A program made the translations under genes and the position numbers. Source: Chitinophagaceae bacterium (GTDB lineage Bacteria > Bacteroidota > Bacteroidia > Chitinophagales > Chitinophagaceae). From it: DNA of 9,452 nucleotides. Under the pieces are notes generated by a model. That model had not been told where the DNA came from. It was given only the letters and a program-made list of their open reading frames with translations, and made no database searches. This document shows, piece by piece, positions 1 through 6,499 of the stretch; within the stretch, counting starts at the first letter, position 1, and each line of letters begins with the position of its first letter. The stretch covers positions 1 through 9,452 of the forward strand of contig CANIMM010000106.1 of the NCBI GenBank assembly GCA_947468255.1, written 5' to 3'.

Positions 1-80
1 GATTGAAAAAGTTTGTTGAACCAGTTTTTTACTAATTGAAATAGTGGGCCAGCATTTTTCTTGTTGGTTTTTGTAGACAT
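1..80 (-). CDS. Possible N-terminus of a gene running off the left edge (partial, unidentified)
   Basis: On the minus strand an ATG at 80-78 opens a frame with no stop up to the window edge (26 full codons). It reads MSTKTNKKNAGPL, then a hydrophobic and basic stretch (FQLVKNWFNKLFQ). A basic, Lys/Asn-rich start followed by an amphipathic segment is plausible for a real N-terminus. The gene would be divergent from the dehydrogenase at 258, sharing an intergenic region of about 177 bp. I do not recognise the family. No good TAnnTTTG element is visible upstream on the minus strand, and a 26-codon open frame in AT-rich DNA can arise by chance. The call is tentative. Confidence 0.35.
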   Translation of the reverse strand, partial: MSTKTNKKNAGPLFQLVKNWFNKLFQ

Positions 81-231
81 GGATGCTGATTTATATTCAT
101 TGAACGGATAACTGAAATAAATAGTATTGCCTAGGCATTATTTTAATCTCTTTTTTATAATTTCCGCCAATTGTTTTGAGCGAAAACTCAAATTAATACC
201 TACTGCACCCTAGTTTTAATTCTTACTATCA

Positions 232-239
232 TAGCTTTG
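232..239 (+). promoter_or_regulatory. -7 promoter element (TAGCTTTG) for the SDR gene
   Basis: TAGCTTTG is a perfect match to the Bacteroidota sigma-ABfr -7 consensus TAnnTTTG and lies 18 nt before the ATG at 258. No clear TTTG -33 element is seen at the usual 19-21 nt spacing. The element overlaps an in-frame TTG at 237, so that TTG would lie upstream of the transcript start; this argues that translation begins at 258. Confidence 0.6.
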
Positions 240-257
240 TGTAGAAATTTAAAAAAT

Positions 258-1022
258 ATGGCAGCACAAACAAAAATTGCAATTGTAACAGGTGGTAGTC
301 GTGGTTTGGGAAAAGATATGGCTACTAGTATCGCACTAAAGGGGATAGACGTTATCCTTACGTATCGATCCAATGAAGCAGATGCTTTGCAAACCGTGCA
401 GTCGATTAAGGCAATTGGCCAAAAAGCAGTTGCTATTCAGTTGGATATGACGGATAGCACATCAATTGATCGCTTTGTACAGCAGGTATTGGAGAGCTTA
501 CAGACCAATTGGAATACCGATCGATTTGATTTTTTAGTCAATAATGCCGGTATGGGTGCAACGGTTCCTTTTTTGGAAGTAACTGAAGCCATGTTTACCG
601 ATTTTCTCAATGTGCATTTTAAAGGAATTTATTTTTTAACACAAAAATTTGTGCCCTATATCAATGAGGGAGGACGAATTATCAATATTTCTTCCGGCAC
701 AACTCGTTTTGCCCATCCGGGGTATTCGGTGTATGCATCTATGAAGGGGGCTATCGAAACCTTTACCAAATATTTGGCTAAAGAATTAGGCCCCAAAGGT
801 ATCGGAGCAAATGTAGTTGCACCCGGACCGGTAGAAACTGATTTCAACAATGCAGCGATTAGAACTAATCCTCAAATGAAAGCAGCTTTGAGTTCATTGA
901 CGCCACTAGGCAGGGTAGGTGCAGCAAATGATATTGGATCGGTGGTTGCATTTCTTTGTACCGATGACGCCAGATGGATCAATGGTCAGCGGATAGAAGT
1001 CAGTGGAGGAATCAATGTATGA
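258..1022 (+). CDS. SDR family NAD(P)-dependent oxidoreductase (FabG-like)
   Basis: A classical short-chain dehydrogenase/reductase of 254 aa, the normal family length; cytosolic, with no signal peptide. Visible motifs are the Rossmann glycine motif TGGSRGLG (residues 11-18), NNAG (95-98), the catalytic tetrad Asn118, Ser146, Tyr159 and Lys163 (YASMK), the PGPVETDF segment after the active site, and the C-terminal SGGINV end. Arg37 after the second strand (TYRS) suggests NADP(H) preference, by family rules. The substrate cannot be read from sequence: FabG-like, sugar and alcohol dehydrogenases share this pattern. The ATG at 258 is chosen over the in-frame TTG at 237 because the TTG lies inside the -7 element and the A-rich leader directly precedes 258. 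The TGA stop sits inside the edge of the downstream repeat array. The gene converges on mqnC and has no obvious operon partner. Confidence 0.93.
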   Translation: MAAQTKIAIVTGGSRGLGKDMATSIALKGIDVILTYRSNEADALQTVQSIKAIGQKAVAIQLDMTDSTSIDRFVQQVLESLQTNWNTDRFDFLVNNAGMGATVPFLEVTEAMFTDFLNVHFKGIYFLTQKFVPYINEGGRIINISSGTTRFAHPGYSVYASMKGAIETFTKYLAKELGPKGIGANVVAPGPVETDFNNAAIRTNPQMKAALSSLTPLGRVGAANDIGSVVAFLCTDDARWINGQRIEVSGGINV

Positions 1023-1296
1023 TATGTCTGATGTCTGATTTTTTGATGTATGATACAGTGAAGGTTTTGGAGTTGTTGGGGTATGTCTGATGTCTGATGT
1101 CTGATTTTTTGATGTATGATATCGTGAGGGGGCGTCGAGTTATTGGGTTTGTGTAATATGTCTGATGTATGATTTTTTGATGTATGATTTTCAATAGGCT
1201 GCTGCAAAAAAAAATCAGACATCAAAAAATCAAAAAATCAGAAATAAAAAAAATCCTACATCAGACATCAAAAAATCAGACATCAAAAATCAAAAA
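1014..1296. repeat. Degenerate tandem plus inverted repeat array between convergent genes
   Basis: The left half has three units beginning TATGTCTGATG at 1023, 1082 and 1157, each followed by a run TGATTTTTTGATGTATGAT. Between units 1-2 and 2-3 lie related spacers (both contain GTGA, GAGTT and TTGGG), so the repeating unit is about 59-75 bp and not a simple microsatellite. The right half (1206-1296) carries the same words in reverse orientation (ATCAGACATC and AAAAAATC runs). A 21-nt match in inverted orientation links 1029-1049, and equally 1095-1115, to 1265-1285. The array fills nearly the whole gap between the ends of the SDR gene and mqnC. It probably separates convergent transcripts or is a mobile or variable intergenic repeat; the function is not shown by the sequence. 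Confidence 0.85.
1170..1232. repeat. Central long hairpin of the repeat array
   Basis: Positions 1170-1191 pair with 1211-1232 over 22 positions with one mismatch (1184 against 1218), leaving a 19-nt loop (1192-1210). The stem is AT-rich, with T6 and T4 runs in one arm and A-runs in the other. It lies between two convergent genes, so either transcript could form it. It lacks the GC-rich stem and trailing U-tract of a classical intrinsic terminator, so a bidirectional termination or 3'-end stabilising role is inference. Confidence 0.6.
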
Positions 1297-1308
1297 AGCG
1301 CACATTGT

Positions 1309-2433
1309 TTAGTAATCAATCACCTGCTCTTCCATCACCTTGGGCATAGCCCTAAATTCATATTGCTGGTTGCGAAGTTGTGGTTCAAAGCCTGCTTCCC
1401 GAATCGCATCCTGTATGCTTTTGCTGGTAAACCGATGGGGGGCACCCGCTGCGCTTACCACATTTTCTTCGATCATGATACTGCCAAAATCATTCGCGCC
1501 GGCATTGAGGCAGATTTGTGCAGTTTTCTTGCCTACCGTCAACCAACTAGCTTGTATGTTTTTTACATTGGGCAACATGATACGGCTCATGGCAATCATT
1601 CGGATATATTCTTCGGCAGTGGTCAGGTTATGAACGCCCCTAATCTTGGATAGCAAGGTATCCACATCCTGAAATGTCCAGGGGATAAATGCTAAAAATC
1701 CTTTAGCATGTTCTGGCTTTCTGCTTTGCACTTCCCTTAATTTTACCAGGTGCTCAAATCTTTCAGTGATGGTTTCCACGTGCCCAAACATCATGGTGGC
1801 ACTGGTAGTAATATCCAGCTTATGTGCTTCATGCATTACATCCAGCCATTCCTGACTGCCACATTTCCCTTTACTGATTAATCGTCTAACCCTGTCCGTT
1901 AAAATTTCAGCACCTGGTCCTGGCAAGCTGTCTAGTCCCGCTTCTTTCAGCGCGATCAGAACTTCGCGGTGGGTGCTTTTTTCTAGTTTGGTAATATGTG
2001 CCACTTCCGGTGGTCCAAGGGTGTGCAATTTCAAATTGGGATACAAGCTTTTTAATTCTTTAAAAAGACGGGTGTAATAACTCAATCCAAGGTCGGGATG
2101 ATGGCCACCTTGTAAAAGCAACTGCTCACCACCGAAGCGAAAAGTTTCCTCAATTTTCTTTTTATAGGTTTCAATATCGGTAATATAAGCCTCTGCGTGG
2201 CCAGGGATGCGGTAAAAGTTGCAAAACTTACAATTGGCGATACACACATTGGTGGTATTCATGTTCCGGTCTATGATCCAGGTTACCTTGCCATGGGGTA
2301 CCTGGATTTTCCTTAACTCATCCGCTACATACATTAATTCTGTCAAGGGAGCATTTTCGAAAAGATAAACCCCTTCTTCCACCGACAAGTTTTCGAAGTT
2401 GAGCGCTTTTTTAAATAAGTCATTTATATCCAT
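1309..2433 (-). CDS. mqnC: Cyclic dehypoxanthinyl futalosine synthase (radical SAM, menaquinone biosynthesis)
   Basis: MqnC converts dehypoxanthine futalosine to cyclic dehypoxanthine futalosine in the futalosine route to menaquinone, using S-adenosylmethionine and a [4Fe-4S] cluster in the cytosol. The 374-aa length is normal. The cluster motif CxxxCxxC is Cys64, Cys68 and Cys71 (CIANCKFC), preceded by the IIDRNMNTTNVC context that resembles MqnC more than its paralogue MqnE. Other family-like segments are GGEQLLLQGGHHPDL after the cluster, PGPGAEIL in the middle, and MIEENVVSAAGA near the C-terminus, typical of the MqnC/MqnE/CofH group. No other menaquinone gene is adjacent, so the pathway is presumably scattered, as is common. 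The ATG at 2433 follows a perfect -7 element by 22 nt. MqnE is the main alternative and is less likely from these motifs. Confidence 0.92.
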   Translation of the reverse strand: MDINDLFKKALNFENLSVEEGVYLFENAPLTELMYVADELRKIQVPHGKVTWIIDRNMNTTNVCIANCKFCNFYRIPGHAEAYITDIETYKKKIEETFRFGGEQLLLQGGHHPDLGLSYYTRLFKELKSLYPNLKLHTLGPPEVAHITKLEKSTHREVLIALKEAGLDSLPGPGAEILTDRVRRLISKGKCGSQEWLDVMHEAHKLDITTSATMMFGHVETITERFEHLVKLREVQSRKPEHAKGFLAFIPWTFQDVDTLLSKIRGVHNLTTAEEYIRMIAMSRIMLPNVKNIQASWLTVGKKTAQICLNAGANDFGSIMIEENVVSAAGAPHRFTSKSIQDAIREAGFEPQLRNQQYEFRAMPKVMEEQVIDY

Positions 2434-2455
2434 AACACCGTTTGTAAATTAATAA

Positions 2456-2463
2456 CAAAAGTA
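2456..2463 (-). promoter_or_regulatory. -7 promoter element for mqnC
   Basis: Read on the minus strand the sequence is TACTTTTG, a perfect TAnnTTTG match, ending 22 nt before the mqnC ATG. The -33 region is not obvious. It lies back to back with the promoter-like element of the aspartyl protease gene (2485-2492), with 21 nt between the two -7 boxes, so the two promoters would overlap. Confidence 0.6.
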
Positions 2464-2484
2464 CATCCATTAGGTTGTATATTT

Positions 2485-2492
2485 AATTTTTG
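2485..2492 (+). promoter_or_regulatory. Probable -7 element (AATTTTTG) of the aspartyl protease gene
   Basis: AATTTTTG matches TAnnTTTG at all fixed positions but the first. Its final G is followed by only four bases (CTTT) and then the ATG at 2497, so transcription would start at or next to the start codon. The same TTTG-N4-ATG layout is seen before the M16 gene at 3755, where the box is perfect, which raises confidence in this weaker match. Confidence 0.4.
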
Positions 2493-2496
2493 CTTT

Positions 2497-3687
2497 ATGA
2501 AGCATTTATTTTGCATATTTTCTTTTATATTTCTGCTGGTCATAGGAAAGGGCCAGGTAACTCCTGTTCGCCATCCAGCCGCAAAATTAATTACGCGCTT
2601 TCCCTTTACCATGTATACCGGCGGTGTAATGGTGGTGAGGGCTACACTGGGGGCTATTCCTGATTCACTTAATTTTATTTTAGATACCGGCAGTGGCGGA
2701 ATATCACTGGACTCGGCTACCTGCAATTATTTTCACTTGCAACCTAGTCCTTCTGATACCACCATTCGGGGTATGGGAAGTGAGCGCAAAGTGAGTTTTT
2801 TGTTTAACCAGACCCTGCATTTTCCAGGGCTAACGATGGAAGGCCTAAATTTTCACATCAATGATTATGAAATGCTGAGTGGTGTATATGGTGAAAAAAT
2901 AGATGGGATCATTGGCTATAGTTTTTTTAGCAGGTATATTGTTCGATTGAATTTTGACAGTTCTTTTGTTGAGGTATTGGAACCTGGCTACCTTGCCTAT
3001 GCCAAGCACGGAGCACTGCTTCGACCAGCTTTTACCACATTGCCTATCGTAAAACTTACTTTCCAGGATAGAGTGACCCAAAATTTCAACTTTTATTTTG
3101 ATACCGGTGCCGGCCTTTGTTTTTTGCTAAGTGAAGAATATGCAAGAGACAGTAGTATATTGTTAAGTAAACGAAAACCACTTACTAGCATTGCAGAAGG
3201 CGTTGGGGGCAGATTGCAGATGCGGTTAACCATTGTAAAGCGGGTTAAAATTGGCAAGTATTCATTCAGAAATGTTCCAACTTATTTATATGAAGATCAG
3301 TACAAGGTAACCTCTTATCCCTTTGTAGGTGGGTTATTGGGAAACGATCTGTTGCGCCGTTTTAATCTCACGCTCAACTATCCTAAAAGGGAGGTTCATC
3401 TGCTGCCCAATAGCCATTTTAAAGATCCCTTTGATTATGCCTATACCGGTTTGAACATCTTAAGCATAGAGGGTTTTGTAGTAGTCGAAGATGTAATTCC
3501 AGGTTCTCCGGCGGCAATAGCAGGTATAAAAAGTGAGGATCTTATTCTGGGGGTGGGAAGTAATTTTACCAACAATATCATGGCGTATAAGGCCCTATTA
3601 CAGTCACCCAACCAAAAAATAAAGATTACCCTTCGGAGAGATAAAAAACTGTTGCAGGTAACTATAAAACCCTTGCGTATTCGTTAG
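2497..3687 (+). CDS. Secreted retropepsin-like aspartyl protease with C-terminal PDZ domain
   Basis: A 396-aa predicted envelope or periplasmic protein. Residues 1 to about 20 form a signal peptide (MKHLFCIF, then a hydrophobic core ending near GKGQ). Two aspartyl-protease half-repeats follow, each with a catalytic motif: Asp63 in DTGSGG and Asp202 in FDTGAG. Residues from about 312 to the end look like a PDZ domain, with GFVVVEDVIPGSPAAIAGIKSEDLI resembling the ligand-binding strand and the helix start. This is the bacterial 'aspartyl protease family plus PDZ' architecture common in Bacteroidota; the physiological substrate is unknown. Having two Asp motifs in one chain suggests a single-chain enzyme rather than a homodimer. 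It is divergent from mqnC across 63 bp and precedes an M16 pair on the same strand by 67 bp. The stop codon lies in the loop of a hairpin (3674-3700). Confidence 0.88.
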   Translation: MKHLFCIFSFIFLLVIGKGQVTPVRHPAAKLITRFPFTMYTGGVMVVRATLGAIPDSLNFILDTGSGGISLDSATCNYFHLQPSPSDTTIRGMGSERKVSFLFNQTLHFPGLTMEGLNFHINDYEMLSGVYGEKIDGIIGYSFFSRYIVRLNFDSSFVEVLEPGYLAYAKHGALLRPAFTTLPIVKLTFQDRVTQNFNFYFDTGAGLCFLLSEEYARDSSILLSKRKPLTSIAEGVGGRLQMRLTIVKRVKIGKYSFRNVPTYLYEDQYKVTSYPFVGGLLGNDLLRRFNLTLNYPKREVHLLPNSHFKDPFDYAYTGLNILSIEGFVVVEDVIPGSPAAIAGIKSEDLILGVGSNFTNNIMAYKALLQSPNQKIKITLRRDKKLLQVTIKPLRIR

Positions 3688-3700
3688 CGATGAATACGCA
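3674..3700 (+). terminator. Hairpin overlapping the protease stop codon, possible weak terminator
   Basis: TGCGTATTC (3674-3682) pairs perfectly over 9 bp with GAATACGCA (3692-3700). The 9-nt loop contains the TAG stop. Only a short GTTT follows, so there is no strong U-tract. It may attenuate read-through into the M16 gene or protect the mRNA 3' end; it could also be chance. Confidence 0.35.
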
Positions 3701-3742
3701 GTTTATCAATATTATAACAACTAAAAATACTTAAACAGTCCT

Positions 3743-3750
3743 TAACTTTG
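3743..3750 (+). promoter_or_regulatory. -7 promoter element (TAACTTTG) immediately before the M16 gene
   Basis: TAACTTTG is a perfect TAnnTTTG match. Only CCGC separates it from the ATG at 3755. With the usual distance from the -7 box to the transcription start (roughly 5-7 nt), the mRNA would begin at or within the first codon, that is, leaderless. No TTTG is visible at the -33 position. Confidence 0.55.
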
Positions 3751-3754
3751 CCGC

Positions 3755-4993
3755 ATGATTCAATACGAAAAATTTACCCTTGAAAACGGTTTAAGGGTGT
3801 TGGTGCATGAGGATGAGAGCACACCAATGGCAGTAGTAAATGTGATTTATGATGTAGGCGCTAGGGATGAGCATCCCGAGAAGACCGGCTTTGCACATTT
3901 ATTTGAGCACTTGATGTTTGGAGGCAGTATCAATATTCCCGAATATGATGAGCCGCTGCAAATGGCGGGCGGTGAAAACAATGCCTTTACAACCAATGAC
4001 CTCACCAATTATTATTGCCAGTTACCTGCAGAAAATATTGAAACAGCTTTTTGGTTGGAAAGCGACCGAATGTTAAGCTTGGCTTTTGATAGCAAAAGTC
4101 TGGAAGTACAACGTAAAGTAGTATGCGAAGAATTCAAGGAACATTATATCAACAAGCCCTATGGCGATGTTTGGCATAAAATGAGGGAACTGGCTTATAC
4201 CGTTCATCCTTACCGATGGATGACCATCGGCAAGGAGTTGAAGCATGTAGAAGATGTCCAATTGCAGGATGTAAAAGATTTTTTCTACAAACATTATACG
4301 CCCATCAATGCTGTTTTAGTGGTGGCAGGAAATGTCACGGTGGAACAAATAAAAACCTTGGCCAATAAGTGGTTTGCTCCTATTCCTTCGGGTACCAAAT
4401 ACAACCGTCAGTTGCCGGTAGAGCCCCCGCAGACTGCAGCTCGTTCAAAGGAAGTGAAGGCCAATGTTCCGCTGGATGCATTATTCAAGTGCTGGCATAT
4501 ATACGCAAGGCTGGATAAAAGATATTATGTAACCGACCTGATTACTGAAATTCTCAGTGGTGGTGGATCCTCGCGTTTATACCAAGCGCTGGTGAAGGAA
4601 AAACAGTTGTTCAGTAATATTGATTGTTCTCATTCTGGAAGTTATGATGCGGGTCTATTATCTATTGAAGGCAAACTAGTAAAGGGAGTATCCATGAAGG
4701 ATGCAGAGGCAGCAGTAATGGAAGAAATTAGCAAATTACAAAAGGAAGGTATCAGCGAACTAGAATTACAAAAAGTAAAGAACAAAACCGAAAGCATGAT
4801 GGCTTTTGAAGACATGAGTGTGATGAATCGTGCCACTAGCTTGGCCATGTACGAATTACTAGGTGATGCAGAATTAATTAACAAAGAACTGGAACGTTAC
4901 CAGGCAGTGACCAGGGAAGAGCTGATGAATGAAAGCAGGGTGATATTCAACGATAACAATTGCAATACATTGTATTACTATGCTACCAACTAA
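3755..4993 (+). CDS. M16B zinc metallopeptidase, catalytic subunit
   Basis: A 412-aa M16 (pitrilysin/processing-peptidase) family protein. The inverted zinc motif HxxEH is His48, Glu51 and His52 in AHLFEHLMFGGS, with the third ligand in RKVVCEEF (Glu126 by alignment, with Glu125 beside it). At the place where a substrate-side Arg/Tyr pair is expected (SSRLYQALVKEKQLFSN), it has Val280 and Ser287 instead, so this chain carries only the metal half of the active site. The next gene supplies the other half. Such M16B heterodimers, for example Sphingomonas SPH2681/SPH2682, degrade peptides. There is no signal peptide at the chosen start, so cytosolic location is likely, although some relatives are periplasmic. 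Its own -7 element suggests it starts a two-gene unit; 107 bp separate it from the partner gene. Confidence 0.93.
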   Translation: MIQYEKFTLENGLRVLVHEDESTPMAVVNVIYDVGARDEHPEKTGFAHLFEHLMFGGSINIPEYDEPLQMAGGENNAFTTNDLTNYYCQLPAENIETAFWLESDRMLSLAFDSKSLEVQRKVVCEEFKEHYINKPYGDVWHKMRELAYTVHPYRWMTIGKELKHVEDVQLQDVKDFFYKHYTPINAVLVVAGNVTVEQIKTLANKWFAPIPSGTKYNRQLPVEPPQTAARSKEVKANVPLDALFKCWHIYARLDKRYYVTDLITEILSGGGSSRLYQALVKEKQLFSNIDCSHSGSYDAGLLSIEGKLVKGVSMKDAEAAVMEEISKLQKEGISELELQKVKNKTESMMAFEDMSVMNRATSLAMYELLGDAELINKELERYQAVTREELMNESRVIFNDNNCNTLYYYATN

Positions 4994-5100
4994 AAGGCTT
5001 TGTCTACTGCAATAAAAGAATAGGCAGATTGATGAATGGTAAAATTTTTTCACTTCCAATATTAACCAACGGAGCAATTCGGAAATACTAAAAAATAACA

Positions 5101-6381
5101 ATGATCGACAGAACATCGGCTCCCTTTATAAAAGATGCCATCGAATTTGACCTTCAGCTAAAGCCCTACCAAAAGATGGTACTGAACAATGGGGTAGAAG
5201 TATATGCAATTCATGCCGGTGCGCAGGACGTGTTACAAATGGAAATTGTTTTTTATGCAGGCAATAGTTATGAAACCAATAATGGGGTTGCCATTGCTAC
5301 CAATTTAATGTTGAAAAATGGCACTTCCACCAAATCTGCTTTTCAAATCAATGAACATTTTGAATATTACGGAGCTTATTGCAACAGGGCTTGTTATAAT
5401 GAAACAGCCACTGTATCGCTGCATACCTTGAATAAACACTTAAATGTGTTATTGCCAGTAATACGGGAAATGATTACAGACTCAGTTTTTCCGGAATCGG
5501 AACTGGATATTTTCAAACAAAATAGCCAACAAAAATTAACGGTGAATTTGAAAAAATGCGATTTTGTTGCTAACCGTTTAATCGATGCTTATTTGTTTGG
5601 CGAACAGCATCCTTATGGAAAATACCTGAAAGCGGAAAACTATCAAGCACTGACTACAGAGCAGCTGAAAGCACATTTTCAACAGCATTATGTGAATGGC
5701 CGTGCAGTGATTTTTGTAGCAGGCAATTTACCAGCTGACCTGTATGAACAACTCAACCAGCAATTTGGAGATTTGGCCATTACAAAAAATGGACAGTCCA
5801 TGCCGACTCAACTGCAACAACCCGCTGCTCAAAAAAAGCAACATATATCCAATGACCCCAATGGTGTTCAGGCTGCCATTAGAATTGCCAGGCCTTTCCC
5901 TAACCGGCACCATCCCGATTTTATGAATGTGGTGGTGCTCAATACGGTATTCGGCGGATTCTTTGGATCAAGGCTCATGAGTAATATTCGTGAAGACAAG
6001 GGCTATACCTATGGCATTCATAGCTATGTTCAAAACCATATCCAAGAAAGCGCCTGGATGATCAGCACCGAAGCGGGCAAGGAAGTAAGCGAAGCTACGG
6101 TTGCAGAGATATACAAAGAGATGGACATATTACGCGACACGCTGATTGATAAGGAGGAGCTGTTGCTAGTGAGAAATTATATGATTGGCTCCATTCTAGG
6201 CGACCTAGATGGACCCTTCCAGATTATTGGCAGGTGGAAAAATATTATTTTAAACAATCTGGACGAACAATATTTTTACGATTCCATTAAAGTGATAAAA
6301 TCCATTTCTGCCGAAGAGTTAAAGGCACTTGCTGAAAAGTATTTAAAACCGGAAGATTTTTACGAATTGGTGGTTATTTAA
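5101..6381 (+). CDS. M16B peptidase, non-catalytic partner subunit
   Basis: A 426-aa M16-fold protein. It has the M16 N-terminal layout (LNNGVEVYAIH, then FYAGNSYETNNGVA) but no HxxEH: the equivalent stretch reads VAIATNLMLKNG, with no His, so it cannot bind zinc in the usual way. It does carry the Arg/Tyr motif lost from the upstream subunit, Arg297 and Tyr304 in NIREDKGYTYGIHSY, following FGGFFGSRLM. The two proteins are therefore complementary and very likely form one heterodimeric peptidase, as shown for other M16B pairs. It lies 107 bp downstream of the catalytic subunit with no convincing promoter between, consistent with co-transcription. The ATG follows an A-rich leader (CTAAAAAATAACA) without Shine-Dalgarno, typical of Bacteroidota. 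No signal peptide is seen. Confidence 0.92.
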   Translation: MIDRTSAPFIKDAIEFDLQLKPYQKMVLNNGVEVYAIHAGAQDVLQMEIVFYAGNSYETNNGVAIATNLMLKNGTSTKSAFQINEHFEYYGAYCNRACYNETATVSLHTLNKHLNVLLPVIREMITDSVFPESELDIFKQNSQQKLTVNLKKCDFVANRLIDAYLFGEQHPYGKYLKAENYQALTTEQLKAHFQQHYVNGRAVIFVAGNLPADLYEQLNQQFGDLAITKNGQSMPTQLQQPAAQKKQHISNDPNGVQAAIRIARPFPNRHHPDFMNVVVLNTVFGGFFGSRLMSNIREDKGYTYGIHSYVQNHIQESAWMISTEAGKEVSEATVAEIYKEMDILRDTLIDKEELLLVRNYMIGSILGDLDGPFQIIGRWKNIILNNLDEQYFYDSIKVIKSISAEELKALAEKYLKPEDFYELVVI

Positions 6382-6389
6382 ATGGGAAG

Positions 6390-6407
6390 CTTCTTGGTAA
6401 CAAGAAG
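6390..6407 (+). terminator. Short perfect hairpin after the M16 pair, uncertain terminator
   Basis: CTTCTTG and CAAGAAG form a 7-bp perfect stem with a GTAA loop, starting 9 nt after the stop of the second M16 gene. It is followed by AAATGAATATTTTCT, not a clean U-tract. GTAA fits the stable GNRA loop class. It could mark the 3' end of the M16 transcript, but termination is not assured. Confidence 0.35.
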
Positions 6408-6467
6408 AAATGAATATTTTCTAGTAACAGGTAGGTTTTACTAAAAAAATGCCGTAAAATTACTAGT

Positions 6468-6475
6468 TGGTTTTG
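6468..6475 (+). promoter_or_regulatory. Possible -7 element (TGGTTTTG) for the holin-like gene
   Basis: TGGTTTTG matches TAnnTTTG except at position 2 and ends 24 nt before the ATG at 6500, the same distance class as the other elements here. It overlaps an upstream in-frame TTG (6467), favouring translation from 6500. A weak single-site match. Confidence 0.35.
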
Positions 6476-6499
6476 TGTACCTTTTTCAAAAAAAGCAAA

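Noticed and set aside
175..192. Inverted repeat TTTGAG-CGAAAA-CTCAAA upstream of the SDR promoter
   Set aside because: A 6-bp AT-rich stem 40 bp upstream of the -7 box; too short and with no second copy to support an operator.
237..257. TTG start extending the SDR by seven residues
   Set aside because: The TTG is part of the -7 element TAGCTTTG, and the added residues (MCRNLKN) are not typical of the family; the ATG at 258 fits better.
986..1225. Minus-strand open frames across the repeat array (HHQKIRHQTSD-type peptides)
   Set aside because: They are translations of the repeat words themselves, with strongly biased His/Gln/Ser composition and no start signal; a non-coding repeat explains them.
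6422..6443. TAGTAA...TTACTA inverted repeat followed by A7
   Set aside because: A 6-bp AT stem with a 10-nt loop; an A-tract on the plus strand is not a terminator signature for the M16 genes, and there is no minus-strand gene for it to end.
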